Below are positions 8,391 to 17,938 of a stretch of DNA of 50,194 nucleotides, one piece after another. The translations under genes were made by a program, and so were the position numbers. The DNA is from a bacterium (GTDB lineage: Bacteria > Pseudomonadota > Alphaproteobacteria > Rhizobiales > JAKIUO01), in contig JAAETJ010000134.1 of NCBI GenBank assembly GCA_024228495.1, positions 1-50,194 on the forward strand, given 5' to 3'. Under the pieces are notes generated by a model. The model was not told the origin of the DNA, made no database searches, and was given only the letters and a program-made list of their open reading frames with translations. The number at the start of each line of letters is the position of its first letter. The stretch's first letter is position 1.

Positions 8391-9695
8391 CTAAAGAGAT
8401 TCAATCCTGATCATTTGAGTCGATCCTTCAACATGATCATCCTCTGCAATATCCGCAAGAACCTTGCGCACCGCGCTTTCGGTTGTCTCATGAGTGATCA
8501 AAACAACAGGTGCTAGTGAAGAATCGGCATCACCATCATGTGGCCCTTTTTGCACGATGCTTTGCAAGGAAATATCCTGCTCGGCCATGCGTGTGGCAAT
8601 AGAGGCGATAGCACCAGGATGATCCTTAACCTGCAAACGGATATAATAGCCCCCTTCATGGGCCCGCATTTTCGCGCGCTGGTATGGCTTTAATTCGCTG
8701 GCTCTAGTGAGCAATGGCGGCAGCTTGATGCCCCACGCAATATCAACAATATCGCCAACAATCGCTGACGCCGTTGGTCCTGCTCCAGCGCCTGGTCCCA
8801 CCAGCATGATCTTCTCGACAAAATCGCCTTCGACACCAACGCAGTTGGTGACGCCTGCAACTTCCGCAATGGCCGTATGTTTTGGCACCATGGTGGGATG
8901 TACTCTTTGCTCGATGCCGGTATCGGTTTTTTGTGCAACCCCCAGCAGCTTGATCCTGTAGCCCAGTTCATCGGCCGCTTCAATATCCTCAATGCGGATA
9001 TTCTCGATGCCCTCTAGATAGATCTCGTCGAACGCCAGTTCGGTTCCAAAGGCTAGTGAGGTCAGGATCGCCAGCTTATGAGCCGTATCATGCCCTCCAA
9101 TATCAAAGGTTGGGTCGGCTTCGGCATAACCGGCGGCTTGCGCTTCAGCCAGAACCTTGTCAAAGGCCAGTCCCTCTTCTTGCATCTTGGTCAAGATATA
9201 ATTGCAGGTGCCGTTGAGGATGCCGTAAACCTTGGTGATATCGTTGCCGGTGAGGCTCTCGCGCATGGTTTTGATAATGGGAATACCGCCAGCAACTGCC
9301 GCTTCGAAATTGAGCGCCACATTATTATATTCGGCAAGCTTAGCGAGCCGTGTGCCATGCTTGGCGAGCAGCGCCTTATTGGCAGTAACCACATGCTTGC
9401 CGCTTTCAAGTGCCGCCTCGACGCTGGCCAGCGCAATACCGTCCGATCCACCCATCAATTCGATGAACACATCATGACCCTCGTCTTTGGCCATGGCCAG
9501 CGCATCGCCAAACCAATGGTAAGGGGAAAGATCGACGCCGCGATCAAGATCACGATCAAGATCGGCAACTGCATTGATTTCAACGGGCCTGCCAACCTTT
9601 TCAACCAGCTTGTCCCCATGCTTTTGCAGGACCTTGACCACACCAACACCGATTGTACCAAGCCCGGCAATACCAAGCCTCAAACTATTCGCCAT
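8391..9695 (-). CDS. hom: Homoserine dehydrogenase
   Basis: Reduces aspartate semialdehyde to homoserine for threonine and methionine synthesis. The 434 residues begin with the NAD(P) Rossmann motif GLGTIG (11-16). The catalytic domain has LNGTCNYILT and YAEADPTFDIGGHDTAHK. The C-terminus carries an ACT domain (about 350-434, HPGAIASIATRM), the usual site of threonine feedback control. It follows the aminotransferase with about 200 bases between and leads directly into glpX, probably as one transcript with it. Confidence 0.95.
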   Translation of the reverse strand: MANSLRLGIAGLGTIGVGVVKVLQKHGDKLVEKVGRPVEINAVADLDRDLDRGVDLSPYHWFGDALAMAKDEGHDVFIELMGGSDGIALASVEAALESGKHVVTANKALLAKHGTRLAKLAEYNNVALNFEAAVAGGIPIIKTMRESLTGNDITKVYGILNGTCNYILTKMQEEGLAFDKVLAEAQAAGYAEADPTFDIGGHDTAHKLAILTSLAFGTELAFDEIYLEGIENIRIEDIEAADELGYRIKLLGVAQKTDTGIEQRVHPTMVPKHTAIAEVAGVTNCVGVEGDFVEKIMLVGPGAGAGPTASAIVGDIVDIAWGIKLPPLLTRASELKPYQRAKMRAHEGGYYIRLQVKDHPGAIASIATRMAEQDISLQSIVQKGPHDGDADSSLAPVVLITHETTESAVRKVLADIAEDDHVEGSTQMIRIESL

Positions 9696-9895
9696 ATCTT
9701 AAACCAGCCCCATGGTAATCGCCTACGCGGCGGGCGGAAAAGGGCTAGCCCCTTTCATCCCCATTTGTTCAAATAACAGGGGGCTTGGGGACTAATCCTC
9801 AACGCTGTCCGCGAGGACATTTTCTTCGTGCCCGGGTCGCTGCAAAAATATTCCCAACAACAAGGATCATAATTGTGATGAGGTACTAACACACC

Positions 9896-11110
9896 TCAAC
9901 CATTGATTGGAATGACGTTATGCATGGTTTCATCGGCTTCGGCCAGAAATTTCCGCAAACTGCGGGCGGCCTGGCGGATCCGATGTTCATTTTCCACAAG
10001 AGCCAACCTGACATGACCTTCGCCATATTCCCCGAACCCGACACCGGGAGAGACGGCAATATCAGCTTTTTCCAGCAAGACCTTGGAAAACTCCAATGAT
10101 CCCAGAGCCTTGAATTTCTCAGGGATCGGCGCCCATGCAAACATGGTGGCTGGCGGCGAGGGAATATCCCAGCCTGCACGCGAAAACGTGCTGACAAGGC
10201 AATCGCGGCGGTTTTTATAAATCTGCCGGATATCTTTGATACACTCATCAGGCCCATTAAGCGCGGCAGACGCAGCAACCTGAATCGGCGTAAAGGCCCC
10301 ATAATCAAGATAGGATTTAACCCGCGCCAATGCGGCGATCAAACGCTCATTGCCCACCGCAAAGCCCATACGCCAACCCGGCATGGCATAGGTTTTTGAC
10401 AGTGAAGTAAACTCGACAGTAATATCCATAGCCCCTGGCACCTGCAAAACTGATGGCGGCGGATTATTGTCATAATAGATCTCGGAATAAGCCACATCCG
10501 ACAAGATAATCAAATCATGCTTGCGCGCATAGGCCACCACTTCCGTGTAAAAATCCAGATCCGCCATTTTAGCAGTTGGATTGGAGGGGTAACTCAGCAC
10601 CAAGGCGATGGGCTTGGGAATCGAATGTTTCATGGCCCGATCAACATGAACAAGAAACTCGGAATTTGGATCAACAGGCAAATGGCGCAGCACACCGCCC
10701 GAGATAATAAACCCGAACTCATGAATGGGATAGGTAGGATTGGGGGCCAGAATGACATCGCCTGGAGCCGTGATAGCCTGTGCCATATTGGCAAAGCCTT
10801 CTTTGGATCCCAACGTCGCAACTACCTGTGTATCAGGGTTGAGCCTGACGCCAAAGCGGCGGCCGTAATAATCGGCCTGCGCGCGGCGCAAACCAGGAAT
10901 ACCCTTGGAGGCGGAATAGCGATGGGTTCTTGGCTTTTGAACCGTCTCGATGAGCTTGTCGACAATATGCTGCGGGGTCGGCATATCGGGATTGCCCATG
11001 CCAAAATCGACTACATCCGCGCCATTTTCACGCGCCGCCGCTTTCAATCGATTGACCTGCTCGAAAACATATGGGGGAAGTCGCTTTATTTTATGAAATT
11101 CGCCTGACAC
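9896..11110 (-). CDS. PLP-dependent class I/II aminotransferase (alanine/LL-DAP aminotransferase-like)
   Basis: A fold-type I aminotransferase. The PLP lysine lies in SLSKTYAMPGWRMGF. Other conserved blocks are DFGMGNPDMPTP near the start, LGSKEGFANM, YPSNPTA and SDVAYSEIYYD (PLP-ring Asp and Tyr). I chose the GTG at 11110 (VSGEFHKIKRLPPYVFEQ), preceded by CAGGA at good spacing. It gives 404 residues, the usual length, and relatives start with the same RLPPYVF block. The frame is open to 11176 without a better start. Its position beside hom and glpX is the Rhizobiales order, where the gene is usually labelled LL-diaminopimelate or aspartate/alanine aminotransferase. The exact substrate cannot be read from sequence. 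Confidence 0.9.
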   Translation of the reverse strand: MSGEFHKIKRLPPYVFEQVNRLKAAARENGADVVDFGMGNPDMPTPQHIVDKLIETVQKPRTHRYSASKGIPGLRRAQADYYGRRFGVRLNPDTQVVATLGSKEGFANMAQAITAPGDVILAPNPTYPIHEFGFIISGGVLRHLPVDPNSEFLVHVDRAMKHSIPKPIALVLSYPSNPTAKMADLDFYTEVVAYARKHDLIILSDVAYSEIYYDNNPPPSVLQVPGAMDITVEFTSLSKTYAMPGWRMGFAVGNERLIAALARVKSYLDYGAFTPIQVAASAALNGPDECIKDIRQIYKNRRDCLVSTFSRAGWDIPSPPATMFAWAPIPEKFKALGSLEFSKVLLEKADIAVSPGVGFGEYGEGHVRLALVENEHRIRQAARSLRKFLAEADETMHNVIPING

Positions 11111-11599
11111 GTTATTCCTGCTTTTTTGTATGTTTGGAGCACGATAATTCGAGAAACCGCTTCGTGCTCTGACCAATCAGACTTTAGTATAGAAGGTAAC
11201 TTTGCACGAACCAAGACAGAATTTCATCAACATGAAATGGGGGCGATCAGCGACGCAAATTAACGTACGGCAATCTCGTCAAACGCTCTGGCATGATGAT
11301 CACGGTTTGCCTTGGTAAGCTGCTTGATCAATCGAGTCCGCTCTTGAACTGGCGTCACCAATTTACCGATACGAAAGATCTCTTGCTCACTGATCGAGGA
11401 GCTATAATCCATCGCCGAACGACAAGACCCAAGGCCGATGGCCGATGGCCACCAATAACAAAATTCCAAAATGTTTCACTGCAAACAGCCTTAATCAAAT
11501 CAAACCGACATGTACGAATTCACATGCAACATCTTGCTGGCTGCATAAAAAGCACTATCAAATGATTAAGAACGGCAAATTAATGTGCCAAATTGGAAT
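11111..11599. other. Intergenic region between aminotransferase and argC
   Basis: 489 bases with no firm gene. The promoter for the aminotransferase should lie near 11111-11260. A minus-strand frame from 11412 to 11260 could encode a 50-residue polar peptide (MDYSSSISEQEIFRIG at its start), but it has only a weak ribosome site and no recognised family, so I do not call it. The rest is A/T-rich with no visible terminator. Confidence 0.4.
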
Positions 11600-12646
11600 T
11601 TAGGGGAACAAGGGCAATTGCTCAAGACCCGCTGTTTCCTCAAGCCCAAACATCAAATTGAAGTTTTGCAGCGCTTGCCCCGCTGACCCCTTGACCAGAT
11701 TATCGATAGACGAGATGATGATCACCCGATCCTTGATGCGATCCGCAAAAACACCGATCAGGCAATAGTTCGATCCCCTGACATGTTGGGTCGCTGGGAT
11801 CACCCCTTCGTCGAGCAACCGCACAAAGGGCCGGTCCTGATAGGCCTCTTGCAGGGCATTTCGAACGTCCGATATAGTGTTGCCATCCGAGAGCTTTACA
11901 TAACAGGTCACCAATTCGCCGCGGCTCATCGGGATAAGATGGGGCGTAAAATTGACAATAACGTCCTGCCCAGCCAGCCTGGAAACCTCTTGCTCGATCT
12001 CGGGCGCATGACGATGCCCAGAAATCGCATAAGGCGATAGACCTTCGCCTGTTTCAGAAAACAGCGTCCCCTGCTTTGGCGCGCGGCCTGCACCAGTGAC
12101 GCCCGACTTGGCATCAATAATCAAATCGCTGGCTTCAATCATCCCCGCTTTGACAACAGGCAGCAAGGCCATCAGCGCAGCCGTTGGATAACACCCCGGG
12201 CAAGCCACCAGCGAAGCTGACGATAGTTCATCGCGATAATGTTCTGACAGACCATAGACAGCCTTTTTGACAAGCTCTGGCGCGCTATGTTTGAGGCCAT
12301 ACCATTGCTCATAAGTGTCCACATCGCGCAAACGAAAGTCTGCCGACATATCAATGACTTTTATCTTTACGGGTAATTCCGAAATAATCGAATGAGCGGT
12401 GCCATGGGGCAGCCCGCAAAATACGGCATCGACGCCTTCCCAGTCAACTGCGTCCACATCCATAAGGTCAGGCAGGCCATGACCGGCCAGATGCGGGAAC
12501 ACCTCTGCCATAGGCTTGCCTGCATGTGTCTTGGCGACCAATGCTTTGATAGTAATATTTGGATGGCGCATCGCCAAGCGCGTGAGATCGGCCCCCGTAT
12601 AGCCCGAGGCTCCAATGACCGCGATATTGATTTTTTGTGTACTCAT
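11600..12646 (-). CDS. argC: N-acetyl-gamma-glutamyl-phosphate reductase
   Basis: Third step of arginine synthesis: NADPH reduction of N-acetylglutamyl phosphate to the semialdehyde. The N-terminal dinucleotide motif is GASGYTGADL. The catalytic Cys lies in CPGCYPTAA, and the conserved His in SGHRHAPEI. The frame is open to 12760, but the first 38 codons there overlap the preceding gene and are unlike the family. The ATG at 12646 (MSTQKINIAVIGASG) gives about 348 residues, the standard length. In Rhizobiales argC follows rplM-rpsI. Here an acyltransferase gene is inserted between rpsI and argC. Confidence 0.93.
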   Translation of the reverse strand: MSTQKINIAVIGASGYTGADLTRLAMRHPNITIKALVAKTHAGKPMAEVFPHLAGHGLPDLMDVDAVDWEGVDAVFCGLPHGTAHSIISELPVKIKVIDMSADFRLRDVDTYEQWYGLKHSAPELVKKAVYGLSEHYRDELSSASLVACPGCYPTAALMALLPVVKAGMIEASDLIIDAKSGVTGAGRAPKQGTLFSETGEGLSPYAISGHRHAPEIEQEVSRLAGQDVIVNFTPHLIPMSRGELVTCYVKLSDGNTISDVRNALQEAYQDRPFVRLLDEGVIPATQHVRGSNYCLIGVFADRIKDRVIIISSIDNLVKGSAGQALQNFNLMFGLEETAGLEQLPLFP

Positions 12647-12707
12647 TGATCTGACATCACTATTCCGGTGAATATGTTTATAACCTCTGCGAAAGAGGCT
12701 GGGAGAT

Positions 12708-13340
12708 CTATTTTCGGATTGGTCGGGCGGGTACTCCGGCCACACGCCCCCCACTCTCAATATCCTTGGTCACCGCAGCGCCAGCCCCGACCAGGCAATC
12801 TTCGCCAATAGTGACGCCGGGAATAATGCTGGCACCTGTGCCAATGAATGAGCGAGCACCAATCGTCACACCACCAGCTATCGTCACACCGGGAGATAGC
12901 TGAACGCAATCAGCAATCTCACAGTCATGATCGATTGAACTGCCGGCGCTGACAATGCACCCCTCGGCCACGCTTGCATTGGCATTGATCACCGCACCGG
13001 TCATGACGATAGAACCAAGCCCGACCGTTGCGTGGCGCGAAACAGTCGCGTTAGGGTGAATAATCAAGGGAATATCATATCCAAGCTCCTTTGCCATTGT
13101 ATAAATTTTCTGACGCAAAACATTGTCACCAATACCAACAAAGAACATCCGATAGCCCGGCTGGCAATGCTCTTTTATATCTTCAAACGTATTGGCAACG
13201 CACTGATGGCCATTAATCGCCTCACCAAGTTCGTGATTATCATCCGCAAAGCCATGAATGGTTAACCCGGACGCTTCAGCGGTATCGGCGCAAACACGCC
13301 CATGGCCACCGGCTCCCACGATGACAATATGCTTGCTCAC
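12708..13340 (-). CDS. PglD/NeuD-family acyltransferase (left-handed beta helix)
   Basis: A 210-residue sugar O- or N-acyltransferase candidate. The N-terminal Rossmann-like part (IVIVGAGGHGRVCADT) binds the sugar nucleotide in the PglD/NeuD family. The C-terminal half is hexapeptide repeats (about 100-200, for example GLGSIVMTGAVINANASV and GARSFIGTGASI) forming a left-handed beta helix, ending in GVPARPIRK. The likely acceptor is an amino sugar of a surface glycan. The start is a GTG at 13340 with a strong GGAGG ribosome site. It lies between rpsI and argC, not in a glycan cluster, so it may be an insertion into the ribosomal-arginine order. Confidence 0.85.
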   Translation of the reverse strand: MSKHIVIVGAGGHGRVCADTAEASGLTIHGFADDNHELGEAINGHQCVANTFEDIKEHCQPGYRMFFVGIGDNVLRQKIYTMAKELGYDIPLIIHPNATVSRHATVGLGSIVMTGAVINANASVAEGCIVSAGSSIDHDCEIADCVQLSPGVTIAGGVTIGARSFIGTGASIIPGVTIGEDCLVGAGAAVTKDIESGGRVAGVPARPIRK

Positions 13341-13460
13341 TTGATTTCCTCCATTCAGGGTTTTTCTTGTTGTTTCTTGTCATAGCAATGAGCGAAATGA
13401 TTAACCTATGATTTAGATCAATCATTTTGCCAACCGGTCAGTTCTATAAGAAAAACGATC

Positions 13461-13492
13461 AAAAAAAAAGCCTGCTGTTACCAGCAGACTTT
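13461..13492 (-). terminator. Rho-independent terminator after rplM-rpsI
   Basis: On the minus strand a GUCUGCUG-GUAA-CAGCAGGC hairpin, extendable by A-U pairs, is followed at once by a run of nine T (complement of 13461-13469). It lies about 55 bases after the rpsI stop. Confidence 0.85.
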
Positions 13493-13543
13493 CCTTGGTA
13501 AATCCGGCACATGGCCAATCGTCGTTCCAAACCCAAATCGCGT

Positions 13544-14107
13544 CTAACGTTTTGAGAACTGGAAGCTTTTACGAGCTTTAGCTCTACCATATTTTTTACG
13601 TTCTACGACGCGACTATCACGTGTCAGGAAGCCACCTTTTTTCAAAACACCGCGCAAATCGGGTTCGAAATAAGTCAAGGCTCTTGAGACACCATGACGT
13701 ACCGCGCCAGCCTGTCCGGAAAGGCCTCCACCCTTCACAGTACAAACGATGTCATATTGATCCTTGCGTTCGGCAGCCAAAATAGGCTGATGAATGACCA
13801 GCTGCAGCACCGGCCGGGCAAAATATGTTTTAAACTCACGCCCATTGACGGTGATTTTGCCATTGCCAGGCTTGATCCAGACGCGGGCAATCGCATTTTT
13901 ACGTTTACCCGTTGCATAGGCACGCCCTTGAGCGTCAAGCTTTTGCACATAAACCGGAGCTGTTGGCTCGTCGCTTTGAGTTGTCGCCTCTTCGGCTGGT
14001 GCAGCGTCACCATCAGCTGGTGCTGGTACATCTGCCTTTGTGGCCGTTTCTGCTGCTGCTGTGGCTTTGCCCAGCTCTTCCAGAGATTTGATTTCCTTGT
14101 CACCCAT
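13544..14107 (-). CDS. rpsI: 30S ribosomal protein S9 with N-terminal extension
   Basis: Small-subunit protein whose C-terminal tail reaches the P-site tRNA. The last ~130 residues are standard S9: [34 protein letters not shown] and the terminal KSFQFSKR. The first ~55 residues are an Ala/Pro/Glu/Thr-rich extension, longer than in E. coli but common in Rhizobiales. It is co-transcribed with rplM (84 bases between) and ended by the hairpin at 13461-13492. Confidence 0.97.
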   Translation of the reverse strand: MGDKEIKSLEELGKATAAAETATKADVPAPADGDAAPAEEATTQSDEPTAPVYVQKLDAQGRAYATGKRKNAIARVWIKPGNGKITVNGREFKTYFARPVLQLVIHQPILAAERKDQYDIVCTVKGGGLSGQAGAVRHGVSRALTYFEPDLRGVLKKGGFLTRDSRVVERKKYGRAKARKSFQFSKR

Positions 14108-14191
14108 GATTGTGGTGCACTCCCTTGCGTTTAACTTTATCTGTTGGAAGCCGATACATACCCCGGCCTCTTAATTACTTTACCCGTTTGC

Positions 14192-14668
14192 TCAACCAAT
14201 ATCTTTCGGCCGCAGAACATTTTTATTGTTCTTGGAAGCGATATCGAGTGTTTCAGGCTTTTGTGCTTCGTGAGGATGGACATCACCCTCATAGAGATAC
14301 AGATTTTTCATCTGGGTGCGGCTCAAAGGCCCACCTGGCATCATGCGCAAAACGGCTTTTTCGAGAACTCTTGTGGGGAATTTGCCATCAAGGATCTGAG
14401 CGGCCGTACGGTTTTTAATGCCGCCAGGATGGCCCGTATGCCAATAGTAGATTTTGTCTTCGCGTTTTTTGCCAGTGAACACAATCTTGTCGGCGTTTAT
14501 GACGACAATATTATCTCCGCAATCCATATTAGGAGTGAAGGTGGCTTTGTGTTTGCCGCGCAGGATCATGGCGATATGAGTAGCAAGGCGGCCAACAACC
14601 AGGCCCTCTGCGTCAATAATCAGCCACTTTTTCTCAATATCCTTCGGCGTCGCCGTGTAGGTTTTCAT
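14192..14668 (-). CDS. rplM: 50S ribosomal protein L13
   Basis: Early-assembly protein of the large subunit. The 158 residues show the L13 signatures [29 protein letters not shown], the HTGHPGG block and MMPGGPLSR. It starts at ATG 14668 and is the first gene of the rplM-rpsI operon, with a good sigma-70-like promoter at 14778-14806. Confidence 0.97.
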   Translation of the reverse strand: MKTYTATPKDIEKKWLIIDAEGLVVGRLATHIAMILRGKHKATFTPNMDCGDNIVVINADKIVFTGKKREDKIYYWHTGHPGGIKNRTAAQILDGKFPTRVLEKAVLRMMPGGPLSRTQMKNLYLYEGDVHPHEAQKPETLDIASKNNKNVLRPKDIG

Positions 14669-14777
14669 TTTTATATTCCGGTCTTGACATTAACTGCCCG
14701 CGCCCTCTTCACTCAAGATCCGTTCAAAAAGACGGAGCCCGAGGGGGCTGACATAGATCTATCGAATAAGAAACGCT

Positions 14778-14806
14778 GTTCTACGTGTAGTCGACACAAC
14801 TGTCAA
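14778..14806 (-). promoter_or_regulatory. Probable sigma-70 promoter of rplM-rpsI
   Basis: On the minus strand a perfect -35 TTGACA (complement of 14801-14806) is followed after 17 bases by TAGAAC (complement of 14778-14783). It lies about 110 bases before the rplM ATG. The assignment is by consensus and position only. Confidence 0.6.
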
Positions 14807-14848
14807 GTCAAGAATTTTTGGTTTATTGTTGTTTTTCAGTGACTTATG

Positions 14849-14872
14849 TATGTGGTATTATTTTACCACATA
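14849..14872. promoter_or_regulatory. Perfect 9-bp inverted repeat upstream of the CoA-binding gene
   Basis: TATGTGGTA-TTATTT-TACCACATA, with perfect 9-base arms and a 6-base spacer, ends 28 bases before the ATG at 14901. It could be an operator for a dimeric regulator or a leader hairpin. No T-run follows, so it is not an obvious terminator. Confidence 0.5.
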
Positions 14873-14900
14873 ACTATACAGCATTAAAAGGATTGATCGC

Positions 14901-15308
14901 ATGAACGATAAAAAGATTATGCAACTACTGAGCGATACCAAAACCATCGCCCTTATTGGTATTTCTCCCAAAACCGCGCGACCAAGCTATCAGGTCATGG
15001 CCTATCTGCAACAAGCAGGCTACAAGGTTTTGCCGATCAATCCCGGTCAAGAAGGCAAGCAAATTCTTGGCGAGAAAGTCTATGCAAAACTGTCTGATAT
15101 CGACATGCACATCGATATTGTCGATATTTTTCTTCGCACAGAATTTGTTGGTGAGATTGTCGATGAAGCCATCAAGGTCAAAGCCAGTGCGGTGTGGATG
15201 CAATTGGGAATTGACAATGAAAAAGCCGCCGCAATGGCGCGCAATGCGGGGCTAGAGGTGGTCGTGGACCGGTGCACCAAAATCGAACATACCCGCCTGA
15301 TCGGCTAA
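14901..15308 (+). CDS. CoA-binding (YccU-type) protein
   Basis: A 135-residue single-domain protein with the CoA-binding Rossmann fold of succinyl-CoA synthetase alpha/YccU type: IALIGISPKTARPSYQV, VLPINPGQEGKQILG, VDIFLR and VWMQLGI, ending CTKIEHTRL. The biochemical role of this family is not settled. AAAAGGA precedes the ATG. A perfect inverted repeat lies just upstream. Its stop codon overlaps the stop of the convergent ctaA remnant (15305-15308). Its place near rplM-rpsI is typical of Rhizobiales. Confidence 0.85.
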   Translation: MNDKKIMQLLSDTKTIALIGISPKTARPSYQVMAYLQQAGYKVLPINPGQEGKQILGEKVYAKLSDIDMHIDIVDIFLRTEFVGEIVDEAIKVKASAVWMQLGIDNEKAAAMARNAGLEVVVDRCTKIEHTRLIG

Positions 15309-16192
15309 CGAGCCGATTGAATTAAATAAAGATGTCGCACCGCAGCAGCCAAGGCAATAAAGGCCAGTGCCTGATGGGCAAAGGCCAGCGAAAATGGCAC
15401 CACCAGTAAAAGCACCGCTATGCCAAGCACGACCTGAAACAACAAGGTGAACAGCACTATAATTGCCGAAGATTTGATAATGCCATCACTTTTACGGATC
15501 ACCAAAAATCCGTGCACGAACGCCAGCAGCAAGATGACATAGGCGAGCATGCGGTGATTAAACTGCACGGTCAGCACGTTTTCAAACAGATTGACAATCA
15601 TCGGATCAAGCAAAAACAGGCCGCCTGGAATAAAATCGCCGTCCATGAAAGGCCATGTATTGTGTGAAAGCCCCGCATGCAATCCCGCCACCAAAGCGCC
15701 AAGGCCGATCTGTGCCAGTAACAACCCCACCAAAGCCCCAGCCATCACGACGTCGCGCGTTTCAAGGGGCAGCACCAGTTGGAAATTGCGCGCCGGTGTC
15801 AAATCAAGGGCCACCCATAAGATGAACCCGAAAATAAATCCCGCCATCAAAAGCTGAACGGCTAGACGGTACTGAGAGACATCTACACGGTCTACCAGTC
15901 CGCTTTTCACCATATACCAGCCCAAAACCCCCTGCAGTCCACCCAGCAGCAGCATGACAATGAGCTTGAGTTGCAGGCTTTTGGGGATCGCACCCATCAG
16001 TGAAAAGACAATCCAGGGCAGCACCAGTGCGATACCAATGAGCCGACCAAGTGCCCGGTGCGACCATTCCCACCAGAAAATACGCTTGAATTGATCAAGG
16101 CTCATGCCGGCATTAATCTGCGCATATTCTGGAATCTGCTGATATTTCTGAAAAACGCCCTGCCAGTCGAGAGCACAAAAAGGGGCGATCTG
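15305..16192 (-). pseudogene. ctaA: 5'-truncated heme A synthase (CtaA/COX15)
   Basis: Heme A synthase converts heme O to heme A for aa3-type oxidases. From about 16192 the frame reads family sequence (CALDWQGVFQKYQQIPEY, then GMSLDQFKRIFWWEWSHR) and continues through several membrane helices with the His-bearing blocks EWSHR, GLHAGLSHNTWPF, FNHRMLAY and FAHQALAF. An in-frame TGA at 16195-16193 ends the homology. The expected first ~75-80 residues (first membrane helix and the TRLTxSGLS-EW loop) are absent, because the Wzz-like gene stop lies at 16210. The only internal ATG (16105) would give 266 residues against about 350-360 normally. I judge it inactivated by a deletion, though a shortened product cannot be excluded. 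Confidence 0.75.
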
Positions 16193-16209
16193 TCAAAATA
16201 ACGCGAGGT

Positions 16210-17784
16210 TTACGCAGGCTTGATGCCAAATCCCTCCCGGGGTTTCTGGGTGCTATTTTTCGCATGATTTCGCGGTGTTTTGGTAGATGTATGAGAATCT
16301 GATTGCTCAACTTCGTCGCGCGCAGGGGTTTTGCCCTTATTGCCATAAACCATGCTGACAAGCCCGAGAATAAGTGCCGCCAGCATGCCAAGCAGAGTGA
16401 TCGGTAGCTTTTTGGGAAAGACCGGTATGTTATTGGCGATGGCTGGAGAAATCACGGTTACCTTGACAGGCTCTTTAACATTTGCCTTCTCATTCTTCGA
16501 GCGCGCCCCTACTTGTGCCGTTGCCATCAAAAGCTTGCGCCTGTTATCAGCAAGCAGGCCCTTGATCATCGCCATTTGTGCTATACGGGGATCAATAGCG
16601 ATTGGCTGCGCACTCTGAACCTCTGAGAGCCTTGAAACCTGCCCCGCATTATCATTGCTCGTAAATGTTTGTTTCATCTCATCGAGGCTCTTTTTGATAC
16701 TGTCCTCGCGCGCGGCGGCTATCAGCACTTTATTTTCCAGATTAGCAACCGCTTTTTTTGTTTCGCCTTTGATCTGAAAGCCCAAAGCCACCAGTTCGCG
16801 ATTGATGCGGCGTAATTGTGGATGTGAGGGCAAAAGGTTGACGTTCAGATCGCTGCGTTTTTGCTCCATGCGTGCCCGCTTGCGCAATAAAGCCAGCACC
16901 TCACCAGAACTCAAGACCGTGCTGGTGCTCTCGATACGGCGATTGCCGACAAGCATATCGCGCACCAGCTTGGCGCGCAGCTCTGCCTGTTCACGGTCTG
17001 CTTTTGCCAAAATAAGCTGGGCAGTTATTTGCGAAAGCTGCTCCAGCGTCAGTTTGCTGGCTTCTTGCCTTTGGGCTTCGCGATGCATCAAAGGTTCGCG
17101 AAGCGCAGGTGCGGAAGATGAGAAAAGATTAACACGCATATCCTGCCGCAAAGTTGCAAGTCTGGTTTCACTGGCAGCAATCTTGTCTCGCAGGCTTGCG
17201 AGCAAACCCGCTTGTGCATCATCCGACATTGCCGTAGAGCGCGGAACATTTTGCTCCTTGAACGACCTGATATAATTTCGTGCGTATTTATTGGCCACAC
17301 GCGCTGCCGCATTTGCATTGATGGAGCGCATGGCAATCTTGATGGTTCGCGGATCAGTCCCCCTGGAGACATTCAAATTTTGCTGCAAATTTGCCAATAT
17401 GCGCGTATTCGCGAGAACCTTTGCTGGATCGTTAGAAAGTCCCAGCATAATCGAAACCCGTTTGAGCGAACCTTGTCGTGATAACGCGCCATTGAAAGCC
17501 GGATCATCACTCAAGGAATGCAATTCCAAAAAAGAGCTTATCATAGGTTCAGAGCGAAGCAAGTTAACTTCGCGCTGTATCAATGTACCTGATAAAGCCT
17601 GCGGCCCTTCCAAATGAAGAGTGGTCGTCGATCTATATTGTGGTTGCACGAGAGACAGCAGGCTATAAAGCAGCGCTCCGGTGATCCCTACAAAAAGACC
17701 AAGTTTTAAAAGCCTTGCTGAAAGTATCGGTTTTTTTTGCTCATACCCGATCTGCTCGTTGCCATATCCCGCCATTTTTTGCAT
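16210..17784 (-). CDS. Polysaccharide chain-length determinant / PCP co-polymerase (Wzz/GumC-like)
   Basis: An inner-membrane protein expected to control length and export of an exopolysaccharide or capsule. The 524 residues have a membrane helix near 27-48 (LGLFVGITGALLYSLL) and a PQYRSTTTLHLEG entry to the Wzz domain. A long periplasmic coiled-coil region with many Arg/Lys/Gln heptads follows, and a second helix near 465-487 (ITLLGMLAALILGLVS). There is no C-terminal tyrosine kinase domain. The ATG at 17784 has no room for a ribosome site. The ATG three codons in (17775, MAGYGNEQ) has AAGGA at good spacing and may be the true start. It is divergent from the Wza-like gene at 17939, and the two form an export pair. 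Confidence 0.82.
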   Translation of the reverse strand: MQKMAGYGNEQIGYEQKKPILSARLLKLGLFVGITGALLYSLLSLVQPQYRSTTTLHLEGPQALSGTLIQREVNLLRSEPMISSFLELHSLSDDPAFNGALSRQGSLKRVSIMLGLSNDPAKVLANTRILANLQQNLNVSRGTDPRTIKIAMRSINANAAARVANKYARNYIRSFKEQNVPRSTAMSDDAQAGLLASLRDKIAASETRLATLRQDMRVNLFSSSAPALREPLMHREAQRQEASKLTLEQLSQITAQLILAKADREQAELRAKLVRDMLVGNRRIESTSTVLSSGEVLALLRKRARMEQKRSDLNVNLLPSHPQLRRINRELVALGFQIKGETKKAVANLENKVLIAAAREDSIKKSLDEMKQTFTSNDNAGQVSRLSEVQSAQPIAIDPRIAQMAMIKGLLADNRRKLLMATAQVGARSKNEKANVKEPVKVTVISPAIANNIPVFPKKLPITLLGMLAALILGLVSMVYGNKGKTPARDEVEQSDSHTSTKTPRNHAKNSTQKPREGFGIKPA

Positions 17785-17878
17785 CCTTGAAAAAGGGTTG
17801 ATGTTTTTCGCTATATTGGGCGGTTCAGGTAACGAATTGCTTAATCTGGATCAGAAAAATACAGGCACACACGTTTTC

Positions 17879-17886
17879 TTAACCAT
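17879..17886 (+). promoter_or_regulatory. TTAACCAT word, possible CtrA half-site
   Basis: TTAACCAT lies in the 154-base divergent promoter region between the Wzz-like and Wza-like genes. It matches the half-site word associated with CtrA in alphaproteobacteria. A single 8-base match is weak evidence by itself, but the same word recurs at 21905 in the related locus. Confidence 0.3.
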
Positions 17887-17938
17887 AAGAACTTACAAAC
17901 AGAGGTTAGTATAGTTTTAATTTGAAGTTGAGGTTGTT

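Noticed and set aside
9078-9776. 232-residue frame on the plus strand
   Set aside because: Antisense to hom. No family resemblance and no ribosome site.
11260-11412. Possible 50-residue protein (minus strand)
   Set aside because: Weak ribosome site and no family. Recorded only in the intergenic entry.
14144-14842. 232-residue frame on the plus strand
   Set aside because: Antisense to rplM, which has unmistakable L13 motifs.
7228-14900. Riboswitch (SAM, lysine or other) near hom, argC or lysE-type genes
   Set aside because: No recognisable conserved aptamer core in the leaders. I cannot run a covariance search.
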